From Pterobdella sp. o SKG-2022 (Eukaryota > Annelida > Clitellata > Hirudinida > Piscicolidae), in NCBI GenBank assembly GCA_964035795.1, contig OZ038321.1:17859209-17923208 (forward strand): a stretch of 64,000 nucleotides of DNA, in the 5' to 3' direction. The position numbers were made by a program, and so were the translations under genes. Each line of letters begins with the position of its first letter. Within the stretch, counting starts at the first letter, position 1. Of this stretch, positions 14,301 through 25,965 are shown one piece after another. Below the pieces are notes generated by a model, which was given only the letters and a program-made list of their open reading frames with translations, was not told the origin of the DNA and did no database searches.

Positions 14301-16088
14301 TTTATTTCCCAGATACTTATCCAGCTTTTGAAAATCCCGCTAATAACTTACCATTTTCATCTTCGTCTTCACCAATAATTTCTCTAGAGGATATGTACTA
14401 TCAGCAAAACAATCTTCATAATCATTCCTATCATCCACACAGCTATTATTTCAAAGGTAATATTTCTAATCAAAGTGAATAATTTTGTCATATTTTTAAA
14501 AAAACAATTTCGGAATTTTATAGGTTACTATTTTGGAATTTTTAAGAAATAAAATATAAAAGACTTGACATAGAGTAATAAACCTTCCCTAGGTTCTAAC
14601 ATTTGCTCTCTTTTGTCTTCTACACAATTATATCTTTTGGCGGTCGCCACTTTTGTTTTTGTGTTTTTCCTTGGTATCTTATTTGGTAGATTTTGTTACG
14701 TGGCTTCAATAATTAGCTGTCATTGGCCCTTGCCTCGCAAACGAAAAAGTGAATTTGCTAATAATTATGGTATAAAAGTGAAATGCTATAAAAACGAGAA
14801 AGAAATTCAGGCAGATGAGGTTTCCATTAAAAAGCATTCGAAATTTTCTTCTTGTAACAACACAAATCTTTCTGATAATAATGAAGTTACTTTTGAGTAT
14901 GACAAAAATGATTTATACTCAAAACCTATATCAAAAAAAGCCAATTTGAAAAATTTTATGAGTGACGCTAAAGATTATGGAGGAAATAAATATTTCTCGA
15001 AAAATAACCAAGAAAAATTATTTTCAACCCAAAATGACATAGGTAATAATATAGTTGTTAACAAGACCATCAAAAAGATTTTCCACAAAAATAATGAAAA
15101 CACCATCAAAAATGGTCTCCAAAAATATGAAAACCAAAATAAAAGTATAAATAATGGTGTTGAAGCTACAGAGATGAGTTATGATGAAAAAGGCATTGTT
15201 AATGACAACGACAAATTTCAAGATTTGTGGTCTTTGAAAAATGAGTCGCTTGAGAATGAAAATTGTGCTAATTTTACAAAAAATGCTGGAAACGAAAAAG
15301 TATTTGTAAAAGACAAAATAGAATGTAATCCTTTCAACGAAGACCAAAATATGTTTAATAACAGCGATCAAAAGAATGATTCAAAAAAATCAAAAAGAAA
15401 ATTGGAAAGTTTACCTTCTGCAAATAAAAGGAAACTATTAGATAATCAAAATGACTGCAAGAAAAATGAGAAAAATATAATTGCGGCAAACGATTATTTT
15501 GAGAACATTACAAACAATTATACCAGCAACCATTACTCAGATAGAAACTTTGACGATATTTCTCACAAAGGTTTTCTCTCCAGCATAACTGGTGTGTATA
15601 TTGATGATAAAAATGCAGATATTAGCAATGAAACAATTATTAACAAAAACGCTGTTAAAATTAATAATCAAAATGAGAAAAGTTTACACAGAATTACTCG
15701 TAACAACAACAGCATTAGCACTCATGGTAACTACCATAGTGCCACTCGTTATTTCAACATTAATGGCCCTAGAAATTATAGCCCTGATGATACGCTCAAA
15801 AAGATTTTGTGTAAAAAAGATATGTATAGTAGCCATTTAAACACCGACCTTTCAGATCAAGCTTTTAGTACTTTGAAAATATATGACAACGACTTCATAC
15901 TTAAAGATGAGTTTTATAAAAATAATAAAGTTGATTATTTTGCTGATTACCAGACCAACTACAAAAAAAGACTGATTCAAAGTCACGATGAAAACTTCAA
16001 AATCCAGCAGCAACAGGCTTATTCCGCAGCATCGAAGCATTATTTTCCTTATGATCGCGTTGATATTTTGCGAAAGCCATTTATATAA
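2365..16088 (+). CDS. transmembrane semaphorin, 3' part (5' exons missing)
   Basis: Axon-guidance type membrane ligand that binds plexins at the cell surface. Exons: 2365-2506, 3483-3576, 3973-4037, 4901-4977, 5248-5372, 7506-7588, 12448-12670, 12874-12951, 13610-13752, 14313-14456, 14593-16088. Every junction keeps phase, giving 889 residues. The Sema domain shows SRVARVC, RLNCSLPG, SIPASAICAY, WLPI, FIKEHPLM, LGDRPLF, IAVD and FVGTDDGRVLK. A PSI module follows with CFDCVEMRDPYCSW. A Thr/Asn/His-rich stalk leads to one membrane segment (about 14635-14710), then a tail of about 460 residues. The first third of the Sema domain and the signal peptide were not found. A single TM and no thrombospondin or Ig repeats suggest class 1/6. 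The donor at 13752/13753 was chosen because it alone restores phase to 14313; reading on reaches a stop. Confidence 0.9.
6405..6580. repeat. AT-rich minisatellite, unit about 23 bp
   Basis: About seven to eight copies of a 23-bp unit resembling AAAATAATTTTAAATATTTT plus AAG lie head to tail, with scattered G and A substitutions. The array is inside the semaphorin intron 5373-7505. No coding or regulatory meaning is visible. Confidence 0.85.
7589..12447 (+). other. 4.9-kb semaphorin intron
   Basis: This intron separates two exons of the Sema domain and its ends join in phase (GGAACAG into ATGATGG). Apart from the foldback-repeat copy near 11.95 kb it holds AT-rich sequence in which I recognise no gene. 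The open frame at 11327-11554 lies within it and looks like chance. Confidence 0.75.
11944..12060 (+). mobile_element. one-armed copy of foldback MITE family B
   Basis: The sequence from TTTTTCGAGACATC through TATTTTTCTTCAATATTTTG to the AATCGGAAGCTATAATTTTC region matches, with few changes, one arm plus the centre of the foldback element at 33556-33736. The opposite arm is absent or too diverged to see. It lies in a semaphorin intron. Confidence 0.7.
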
Positions 16089-17359
16089 TGTTTCGTCTGT
16101 ATGATAAGTTGTATAAATTTTGAAACGGTTCATATTTTGCTGTATTTTCTCAAATGCTGAATCCTTATTTTATTTTTGGAAAGATGACAATTGTTTTACT
16201 CATATATTTAACATTACTCATCATTAGACGATGAATATTGATAGTTTTCAAGTCATCAAAATTGTTTAGAAATTATTTAATTTCAAAAATTTATTTATTT
16301 TCTGCTAATGTCATTTATTGCATTTTCGATTAAAATACTGTTTATTAATTATTGCATCTCGAACTTATAAACTTTCAAAGCTTGTTCTAGGTTGTAATGA
16401 CATAGACCTCGAGCGAGATAAAAGATTTTGTTAAGTAAACTCACCTGACCAATAAGAGGACTTGCCAAAAACTGAACTAATTAAAATTCAAATAAGTAAA
16501 CGAATTATTTAAAAAAAAGTTTCTTTCCAATTATAGCTTAAATGAACCTGAAAGATCTTTTTATGAAATTTTATATATTTTGGCAATATTGATTTTTAAT
16601 AGTATTATATTATTCGTGGACCTTGTAGAAGCTTTGCAAAATCTGGTATCTCGCATAAGGGGCTTGTGCTTGTAAGGAGTTTTTATTTGCAGTTAACTTT
16701 TATTCAATTTTCTCGAAACACGTGCATAGAAAATTTATTTTTCTAACATTTAAAAAACAAAGCTAATTCTAAATTATTTTTCTAAACAAACAATTTAGAT
16801 TCAAATATTTTTGCTAAACTAACAATAAATCGATGTAAAAACTCTCGAAATTACATTTTCATGGAAATAAGTAATTTATTAATAGAAAAAAGCTCATAAA
16901 AATGTAAAGTTTGTAATTCATCAAGTCTTTAATTTTAAAAGGTATATAAATTGTTTATTCATACAGGTAAGTTTGATTTATTGGCAGCATAAATTAACTT
17001 AAAACATAAATTTATTTTTGCATAAAAAGTAAATAATAAAAACAAAACACGTAGAATATATTTAAATTTTATCTGAATGAATAAAAATTTCAATATCAAT
17101 TCAAAAAACTAAAACTTAATTTAAGTTTTCAATTCTCATAGTAAGGTCATATGCTATGCTAGGTATGTGAACCAATATAGGCATTTAAAAATCAACGTTC
17201 CTCTAGGCTTTGTGTCATAATATGAGTTACAAAAATTAAAATACACTTCAAAGCGTTTATTTTTCAACAAATTTATTCAGAAAGATTTTTGAAATTGTTA
17301 CTTAATTGCGTTCCTGGGAAGTGAAGTTTGTTAATGTTAAATTAACTCCGTTCTACAAA
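16089..17359. other. intergenic, no gene recognised
   Basis: AT-rich spacer between the semaphorin stop codon and the V-ATPase e start. It should hold the semaphorin 3' UTR and the V-ATPase promoter, but I see no distinctive motif or open frame worth reporting. Confidence 0.6.
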
Positions 17360-17926
17360 ATGGCGCTCAATCCAATAGCAATTCCGTTTATCGTTTTGTC
17401 AATATTCTTCGGGGCTATTGGAATTATTCTTCCTTTTTTTATCAGACGTTCTCCAAATAAAGGGTAATTATTTTTCAAAAAAACGTTGTTTTTTATAATG
17501 ATAAAATATAATATAAATTATTCAAAATCTAAAACTTTTTTAAACTTGTAGAATCATCCGTATTATGTTAGTGCAGACTGCCTTCGTGTGCTATGTCTTG
17601 TAAGTAGAACAAAGTTACATTTATTATAAAAATGGCTGATATGTTTAAGACTTTAACGTTTTATTTAAATAGCTGTCAAAAACGCTGATTAAAATCCCAT
17701 GCATGGATATTGATTTCGTTCAAATGTTACGCTTCTTTTATTTAGTTTAATCATTTAAATAACTTCATTTAAACTCGTGGTTATAATTTTCAGCTGGCTT
17801 CTAACCTACTTGATGCAGCTAAACCCTTTGATAGGACCTCAATTGAACAACAACACCCTTCTTATAATACAACACGAATGGGGGAATTATAACTCAAAGA
17901 TAAATCCAAACACTACGGCACATTAG
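17360..17926 (+). CDS. ATP6V0E: V-type H+-ATPase V0 subunit e
   Basis: Small membrane subunit of the V0 proton channel sector of the vacuolar ATPase, acting in endomembranes. Exons 17360-17463, 17552-17599 and 17794-17926 join in phase to give 94 residues, slightly longer than the usual 80 or so. The protein is two hydrophobic helices. The first (about residues 5-28) ends in PFFIRRSPNKG, matching the family's P-F-I-x-x-x-P-N-x-G. The second (about 36-58) runs into YLMQLNPLIGPQL, matching the signature LNPLFGPQL. The start is the first ATG of exon 1, in a context ACAAAATGG. The tail after IIQHEWGNY is about ten residues longer than is typical. Identification rests on these motifs and the exon phases. 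Confidence 0.95.
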
Positions 17927-18018
17927 CTTTTTTAGACGTTTTACGCAATTTATTAACATTTTTTCTAATTTAACAAAGTATATTTATTCTTTCTATTTCA
18001 ATATATAATGATAACAAA

Positions 18019-18024
18019 AATAAA
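18019..18024 (+). promoter_or_regulatory. AATAAA poly(A) signal of V-ATPase e
   Basis: Canonical AATAAA about 93 bp past the stop codon at 17926, a normal 3' UTR distance. Several AT-rich near matches occur around it, so use is inferred. Confidence 0.45.
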
Positions 18025-18749
18025 AAAGAAGTTGTGTCAAGTGATGTTTGACCAAACCACAAGCATAACTCTGAAAATAATGGTAAAACAATTAGTTGAT
18101 TTAGTACAAACTAACTTTTGCTATTAATATTTTAGATAAAAGTTTTTAGATAGACTCGTCGTATTGCTACTTAATATATTAGCTAATAAAACAAAATTCT
18201 TTTTTGAAAATTTACCATAAAAAAACTTCGGAAAATGCTCTTTTAAGAAGTATTTTCAATATAGCTTGCGAATAATTGAAATAAATCACTCCAATTAATT
18301 ACTGAGTTCCTTTCACCATTTATAACCTTCGTTAGGCCTCCGTCACACATATTGTAAATTATTTCGGCTGAATATGAATTTTCATTTTCCGCTAATTTTA
18401 AGAATTATTAAATACATTATATCACCATTAGATCTACATTTAATTGTTATAATGGCTGGTGTCGCTACCTTGAAATATTCTCCTAACGCCAAATGCAATT
18501 TATAGTTTATTAGTGTCCCGTATTTGCATAGAGTGAAAAATGTTTCATTTTCGAATTTTTTTTTACTTCTTAGTGAATGCGAATCTTATGAAACGTAGTG
18601 ACAACCCCTGAAATAGGTCTGGGTTGTTGAAACGTAGTTAGCTTACTCTTCTACATGATGATAGGTAAGAAAGCCGACCATTAAATCGCCTTTAATTGGA
18701 GGTTTGAATTTGTAATCAATAAGTTTCACAAAACGCTACTTTATATGAA

Positions 18750-18935
18750 TTGACGGCCCCTATAGCTCAATGGTTGAGCATTAGATTAATTACCTAAAAG
18801 TTACCGGGTTCGATCCTGCGTGGGACGACAATTACCACCGTTCTACAGTGTTTTCACTACATTAAATTTGTAGCAAGCGCTTCGATCTACAAGGAAAAGC
18901 GCTTTATATATACCGCATTACATTGACATGAAACA
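18750..18935 (+). repeat. tRNA-Ile-derived SINE, plus-strand copy
   Basis: Opens with GGCCCCTATAGCTCAATGG and continues with a tRNA-like anticodon region and B-box GGTTCGATCC. The body follows with GTTTTCACTACATTAAATTT, the AGCAAGCGCTT block, AAGGAAAAGCGCTTTAT and a TACCGCATTACATT end. It aligns nearly base for base with the reverse complement of the copy at 844-1015, which defines this as one family. It lies in the spacer between the V-ATPase gene and the thyroglobulin-domain gene. Confidence 0.85.
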
Positions 18936-19427
18936 ATGCTTTGGCTTAGTGGATGTGAAAAAACGATTTTTTAAACCTCAAATTATTTTTCAGCATGAAA
19001 AACTCTAATTTCAAACTTTATTAAATATTCACGAGTCTTCTCGTAAGTCGGCCTCACATTATTAAGTGGGGTATACAAAGGAAATGACGTTGCTAACTTC
19101 CATGAAAACTATTTAGACATCTAACGCTTAATTGCAAATAAACACTTGAAATTACTGAGAATTATGATAACTTAAAAGATATGAATAAATAAACAGAATA
19201 TAAAAAACTAAACATTACCCATATAATTTTTGAGTCTTTTTGTTTTACATTATACATATGAATATAAAAAATAAATAAAATAGTTATTAATAAACAATCA
19301 GAAAATTTCATTTCAATCAATTTAGTTTAGTTGTTTTAAAATAATAATTCAATGAATCAATTAATTAAATTATTTGATTTTTCACTATCCACAATAAAAT
19401 GAGTATACTCCAGAAACACTAATAATT

Positions 19428-19433
19428 TTTATT
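19428..19433 (-). promoter_or_regulatory. possible AATAAA poly(A) signal on the minus strand
   Basis: TTTATT on the plus strand, about 42 bp beyond the stop of the proposed last exon (19475) of the thyroglobulin-domain gene. It gives mild support to that terminal exon; such hexamers are common in this AT-rich DNA. Confidence 0.35.
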
Positions 19434-19474
19434 AAAACACAATGCTTTTTTTAACAAAGTAACATCTCAGAATG

Positions 19475-22400
19475 TTATTTTTTTAAATTAGTGGAAAGAA
19501 AGAAAGGGTAAATAAAAGGAATGACTGGGTGTGTGTGGATTGGAGGATAAAGCGTGAAAGGCTGAAAAGAATGAAGATTCATCTTTTTAGGACTGAATCT
19601 ATATAAATATATATTTCAAAGTAGTCTTGAAGACTTAAAAAGTTTCATGCCCTATAATAATATTCATTATTTGTTTGTAGCTTAATAAAAATTATTAGTT
19701 TTCTTAAATATATTCAATTAACTTATAGTAAAACAAATAAGTTTACTTTATTTAATATGATGCACAATAAATCAAAGTAAAGAAATAAATATGTACAATA
19801 AACTATGACATATAGGTAATACATTTTCTAAATAAAATAAGAGTTCGAATCTTCGTTTGATCATTGATGGAAAGATTTTCAATCATAATATAGCAGGCCT
19901 CAAATATCTTTTTATTATTGTTATTGGTTGCTCTTTCTATTAATTAATCTCTAAGTGAGTTTATGCATGGGGTTGAGAGCAACGTGTTTTGCAAGTTCTG
20001 AATTACCCTTTGACTCGTCATGCTCCTTTTATCTAGTTGTAGCATTTCTACCTGTTTCTTTTTTATATATTCTATTACAGTTGTATTTACCTTTGTAAGA
20101 TTGTTGATGGGCTAATTTGTTTTATGTTGGAATTGAAGCTTTTATTTTGGATTTATCAGAGTTACTAATTTTTATAAATTTTACAAGTTTAATAATAAAA
20201 TTCCTGATTCCTTTCTATTTGTACAACTGTAATTTTTATTTAAATCGTGACTATATCATTGAAAAACACTTTAGAATAGTAGGAAAATCATTATAAATGC
20301 ACTCAGTATTCTTCAATTGGAAAGAATGAATGACTTTTTGAATACCAGGCAGGTGTGTACTTTCTAATAATTTTTTTTCCATATTCGAGCCTCTTTTTGT
20401 TAGTTTATAAAAAACCAGTGTTGCCCACTGAAAACCCAGTCTTGATAATTTTTTCCAAAATGAATGTTTTTTTTAATCTTTTGGGGTTTTCAAATCAATT
20501 CAGAGTATTAGCTGTAAAAAATACTTTTTACATTTATGTGTCTACTTTATCAAGTTTTATCCTAATTCATTTTTTAAGATTCAACCCTCACAAAACATTC
20601 CACCAAGAACAATATATCTGAAAGGGCTTTTAGACACGCATCTCCTGCTGTTTGAAACCCTCTACCAGCTAACATAAAAAATTCTACCTCTGAATGTTTT
20701 CAAGTCTCGCTTAAAAACACATCTCTTTTACCTAGCTTCTAATTTTTTTGACTACTCATTATATTTGTAAATTATCAAAATTTATTTGAATTAATTTTGA
20801 AAAAATTAAATTTTAAAAATTCAAAATTTTTTTCATTCAAATGTTGATTCAATTTTTATAAATATTCTTGAAAAGCATTTTTGAATCAATCTTGAAATTT
20901 TACTTCAGACTCAGGCTTCATATATTTTCGACTGGATTCGTCAAATTTATTTTCATTCTTATAAGCCTCTTCGAAATTTATCGGATCATTTGGAACTGGA
21001 TATTTCTAGTAATTTTAAGTTTGCATGAAAAAAATTTTATATACTCAATCTATACTTACTGTTTGAAAGACATAAAAATATGTTTTTTTGTTCAAATAAT
21101 AACCTGAATGTTACTTTTGAAAATGTCTGGAAAACATTTAAGCTTTAATGCATCTGATCGGAAATAAAACCTAACTCCTTTTTTTATTCTTGGCGTTCCT
21201 TTACCATCCACACACCAACATCTAACGAATTTAAAAGGATTCAAATTTACATTTATAGCTATATAATTCAACAAAAGCTAATTTTTTAAAAAATCAACTA
21301 GAAATTTAGTGATATCGAATAAAGAAAAATAAAACAAAATTGTGACAAATTATTAATTTTAAAATTAATCATAATAAAATCGAAGTAATAAATAATTCAA
21401 AGTAATAAAGTACTAAATAATTTAAACACTCGAACCTTCCGAGAAAACACTGCTTATAAGCGAATGAGCCATCTGCTTGACAAGACGGCGAGAATGAATA
21501 TCTATCAGAAAGCATCTTTTGTACCCAACAATTACTCATCATTTTTGGCTCTTCCCAAGGCAACATGTCTAGTTTTAAAAATATCTACTGATTTATAGGG
21601 TCAATACTTGGGTCTTATATACCGCGCCAGTTTTTACTATAAGAGCACTTTTTTACTAACATTTTTATAAAAATTTTAATAGAAAATTAAAGAGTAAATT
21701 TTTTAATTTTGATGAAGTAACTGAAATGCAGGACTTTTCATTAATTTAAACGTTAGAATAATTGAACGAATGATTAAGAGGTGAGTGAAACGTTACATTA
21801 GGAATCAGGTGTAAATTTGAAAATTATATAAGCCTGTTTACCGCTTAACTGGTGGTGGATTTGAAAAAATAGTTTCGTTAGAACGTCGGATGACATGCTA
21901 ACAGTATAGCGAGCGCTAGTGGTTGGGAATATACTATGAATTAAATATTTTCCCCAAAAAGTTACTTGAGATATTCACGTATTTAATGAAGTTTTCAGTT
22001 TTTTCTGGAATTAATGTTTTGATAAAGCATCAAGAGGTTAATAGGACTTGTTTTGTGTAAATACGGGTTTGAGCAAAGCTACTTTCATGAAAGATTTGTT
22101 GTCGTTTGATAAAAATGAGTACTATACAGAGAAAACATTGAAATTTAGTCGACTAATTAAATTACGAATTTTAAGCCACTGTTAAAACTTCCAATAATGG
22201 GAACATCATACAAATTAAAGTTAATTATATTTGAAATAAGTGTTAGTATTATTTCATTATAATAAGCATTTTTCCTTTTCCAAAAGGTCACTGACTTTTT
22301 TTCAAGACCTAACCCTCTCTCTCCATTTCACCCTGTCGTAGCTATCTTTAAGTCCTAAGTCAAGCTCACGACAAGGTTTTCCATCATATTTCTTCAAGCT

Positions 22401-25400
22401 AACCTTGGTCTTACCCTTCCTCTACTACCTCTAACCTCAAACCTCCATGTCTGCTCTATAAAGTCATTATCCCTTACAACATGACCCAGCCACTTTAAAC
22501 ACGCCGTTTTTTTGCTCTTTTCAAAGCACTCTTTTCAACGGATCTTACCATCCAAGTTCCCAAGTCATATGTACTGACAGGCCTCACACATGTCCTATAA
22601 ATTTTTTCTTTGATATTCCATGTGTGTCTTACCACATAACATAACAAACATACTGTTGAATGCCTTCCATCCCAGTCTTATCCTTCGTGTAACAGCTAGG
22701 TCACTTTCTCCTACACCATTCATCTTGTCCCCTACATTACAATAATTATTTACACTCTCCAACTCACTCAGACAACTATTCTCATTCTACGGAATACGAA
22801 ACTTCTGTCATTCAGCATCTCCTTCATCTTTTTCACCGCCTCTTTCTTCATTGCCTCAGCAACAGCTATTTTGGCATTTATTTTTTGCCGATGGGAGTTG
22901 TTTCCACCTCTAAAAACTTTTCCTCTTTTCTGTGACATTTTTTTGCACATTCTGATTCCACCACCAAATTCACCGTGCTGAGACCTACTTCTTCTCACTT
23001 CACAAACTTCTTTAGCAGCTTTTATAGCAGAAATTTTATATTCTAACCATGCATTTCATTCATCGTTTTTTGATACAAAACTTCCATTTTTTTAGAAAAT
23101 TTTGCTTCTACCTCAGCATTCAAAAGCTTCTAGACTTTTGAGCAACATACTTTTTTGACATGCTTTGTTTGATTTTCTTAATCCATCTTTCAGCTAAAAC
23201 CACCTTCAATAGCTTGTGTTGGATCTCAACCCAAATTGCTCTCACATCCTTCAAAAACTTTCTTTGACCACCCTTCATCAACACAAAATCTATTTCTGTC
23301 TCATCACACTCTCCATTAAATGTTTTTTTCCTATAATTTTTCTTCTTAAACCAACTATTGCCCACGGACAAACCCTTTCTAACACAAAATTCTTACAGCA
23401 ATATACCCTTCCCGTTTCATTTTTTTTATTCCAAAACCTCCATATACACCTTCAAACCCGTCAACCTTTTTGCCAATGTGTGCATTCAAGTCTCTTAAGC
23501 AAATCAAAACTTCATTTTTATTTTCCACTTCACACCCTCTTGCCATTTTTTCATAAAACTTGTTTTTACTCATCGACCTTCCACATTGTCGGGCATAAAC
23601 CTAAAAAATTTTTACTACCTTTTTACTAAAAGTAATTACCACTACCATTACCCTATCATTACCCGTCCAACCCATGGAAACGGACGCAAAACGATGATGA
23701 TGATTACCCTATCTGATATTCAATTTATTTCAAAAACATTCATATATGAACCCTCTCTACCCTTTATTTCTTATCCACCTATATATCTTTATTACCAGAC
23801 TACGATAGTTTAAGCCTTCTACCTAAACTACCTACGAATTTTCAACCCATACCTTTTCAACCCATTTCTTGGATACAGCAAAGATCAACCTCTCTTCTCA
23901 AAAAATCTTCAGGCAACTCCATAATTTTTCAATTCAATGATTCAATGTTAAAACTACCAAAAAAAGACCTCTCAAAAAAAGGAAGAAAATGAAGAAAGCC
24001 CAGACATTCTTATACCCTCAGAAGTGATAGAAATCATAATCTAACTTGATATCGTAAACTCGCGAATTAGCAAATAATCTATAATAACTGAATTTTATGA
24101 TTCAGGTTTCAAATTATATTCAATATGAATGAATAACCTTCTGCTCTTTGAGAAAACAAGTTAAAATCAAAATTATGCTTCAGCTCTAAAATATCTGCCA
24201 AAGAAATCAGTTTCTGAAAATTTAATAAACTTTTACTTTAATACAAAAAAAAATAAATTTTCATCGTAAAATAAGATTTAAATAGACTAAGACCAACAAT
24301 AGACAATTAATTACTTATCACCTAGCCAAGATGCTCATAGGAGACATTGTATGGACACAAACTCTAAATAGCTTGCCCAAAAAACGACTGCAATAAGCTA
24401 ACAATTCAAGTAATAGACTTATCATCTACTTTCGAGACGGTCATTAGAGAAAAAGTAATGGAAATAATGAAAGAAATCTGCTCCAAAGGAGAAACGAATT
24501 TATTAAATTTTTTATTCAATGACACCAACTCGAGATTAAGAACTAAAGAAGGGCCCATCTTTGAAACCAATAATGGCATCTCTCAAGAAGATGGTCTCAG
24601 TACACTTCATCACATACCTGGAAACAGCGTTGAAAAGCCAGAAAAAATGTTCTTTCCCAAAACATTGCATATGCTGCTGTTGATTTCATAAGTAAATAGG
24701 GCAACGACCTGAATACAGTAAAAAAAATTAGAAAAGTGGAATCTAAAAATGAATCTCACAAAAGGGAGACTCATGATTTGATTAGACAACGAGGAGAAAA
24801 ATGCAAAAAAACTGGGCATGCTACTCGATACCAAGCAAGAGGGAAAAAGGCGAAAGCACTTAACAAGAGACAATGCTCAAAATAAACAAAATATGGAACT
24901 TGAGCATCACAAGAACCAGAAAGATGACGATATACAAAGCTTTTATTCAAAGCATCATGCTTTTTGGTTGCAGCACGTAGACATTATATAAAGGGGTAGT
25001 TAGCTCGGTACAGGTTTTACCAAAGGATGGTTCGGCATAAAAACAAAAACCGTGAATTCTATGGTTGAACCACTCGTGACAAGACGACGCTGGCAAATGT
25101 TAAGCTATATTCTGCGTGGGGATGATTATGTTTCAGCCAAACAAACTACAATCGAATGCTTTAAAACAAAAAACGGGGAGCGTGGAAGACAAGTTTTCTT
25201 ACAACCATTGAAAACGATTTAAAAATACACGAAACACGTTAAAGAGGTAGTTGAACGGGCTCAAAAACTAAGGAAAATGTAGGAAAGCCGTACACCGGCA
25301 AACGAAGAGCTCTGAATATATTTGAATATTCTATTTTATCTCTCATTTGTGTCTTAAATGTTGCTCTTCGTAAATCCTAATAAAGAAATAATAAATAAAC

Positions 25401-25965
25401 TCGAAAGATTGAATTTTAAAAACAAACTGGTGTTTTGGTCAAAAGTGGTTTCGCTAACATATTCTTTTCGACATGCTCTTTATAATTTTCTATAGTTTTT
25501 TCGATTTTATTAGCTGAAAAAAAAAACTAGTTACTTTTATTTACTGAAAAACATTTTTGAATAAATTTTAATGAAATTAAAAATATGAAACTTTAAAAAT
25601 ACAATAAGCAAACCTCTTTTTTCTCGACTAGAAGGTTCAATGTCATACGACATGACTTCCCACCTAGGCTTAGTGAGATTAGTATAATCCACTTCTTCAA
25701 GTCTATTTTCAAGCATATTGACAGAAAAATGAGAACTTTTGTTTTTTGAACGTTTTTGACTGAATTCTTTCGCTAAATCAAAATTTAAACGATGGCCCTG
25801 ATTAATTCTTTCTAAATCCCACTCGTCAACATAGTCAAAATTTGGCTCTTGGTTTTCCCAAGGATACTTTGGTTTCAATTTTTTAATCAAAAACTTAGGC
25901 CGTTTTGAGAAACCAAAATAGAAATATACAAGTAACAACACTATAGTTTTTGAAAAAGTATTCAT
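19475..25965 (-). CDS. secreted protein with one thyroglobulin type-1 domain
   Basis: No orthologue recognised. Exon 1 (25965-25614) starts MNTFSKTIVLLLVYFYFGF, a clear signal peptide, followed by a charged linker of about 95 residues ending SREKR. Exon 2 (21568-21436) and exon 3 (21221-21104) join it in phase and form a thyroglobulin type-1 module: first cysteine in SNCWVQKM, then PSCQADGSFAYKQC, CWCVDGKGTP and a final cysteine in LKLKCFP. This fold often inhibits or is associated with cysteine proteases, or appears in extracellular matrix proteins. A phase-0 last exon at 19561-19475 has a strong TTCTTTTCAG acceptor, a stop codon and a nearby poly(A) hexamer, but no homology; an alternative phase-0 frame lies near 20.0 kb. 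Exons 1-3 are well supported and the end is provisional. The product is extracellular. Confidence 0.75.
20650..20745 (+). mobile_element. CR1/L2-like LINE ORF2 terminal fragment
   Basis: The plus strand reads NPLPANIKNSTSECFQVSLK followed by THLF. This resembles the W-N-x-L-P-x-x-I-x-x-x-x-S-x-x-x-F-x-x-x-L-K-T-x-L-F ending of CR1/L2-type reverse transcriptase ORFs. Upstream the frame is broken and nothing more of the element is clear. It sits in the last proposed intron of the thyroglobulin-domain gene, opposite to its transcription. Confidence 0.55.
22281..23575 (-). pseudogene. decayed LINE: endonuclease and RT C-terminus
   Basis: Read on the minus strand from 23573 down. An apurinic-type endonuclease segment has LRDLNAHIGKKVDGFEGVYG, then VGNSWFKKK, TFNGECDETEIDFVL and a basic LKDVRAIWVEIQHK stretch. 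Next comes a charged linker (22998-22768). Last is the reverse-transcriptase C-terminal part with GDKMNG, TRRIRLGW, YRTCVRPV and W-x-GHVVRDND. Most of the RT fingers and palm are missing, and stops and frameshifts break every frame, so it is dead. Organisation and motifs resemble RTE-like non-LTR retrotransposons. It lies in intron 1 of the thyroglobulin-domain gene, in the same orientation. Confidence 0.8.
24390..25330 (+). pseudogene. decayed LINE reverse transcriptase, plus strand
   Basis: The first part (24410-24690) has VIDLSSTFETVIREKVMEI (the D-x-x-x-A-F-D-x-V region), then FETNNGISQEDGLSTL. That corresponds to RT motif G-I-x-Q-G-D-x-L-S, with E in place of the usual G. The YADD catalytic box is missing. 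The distal part has VEPLVTRRRWQMLSYILRGD, matching the R-x-W-x-x-x-G-H-x-L-R-x-D tail, then KQTTIECFKTKNGERGRQVF. Several stops interrupt it. It is a separate element from the minus-strand LINE just upstream, and both occupy intron 1 of the thyroglobulin-domain gene. Confidence 0.75.

Noticed and set aside
15024..15371. Minus-strand 115-residue open frame, and others within 14.6-16.1 kb
   Set aside because: Antisense shadow of the semaphorin last exon, which is supported by phase and motifs.
23216..23813. Plus-strand open frames at 23216-23629 and 23586-23813
   Set aside because: The first is the antisense shadow of the minus-strand LINE endonuclease; the second has no support.
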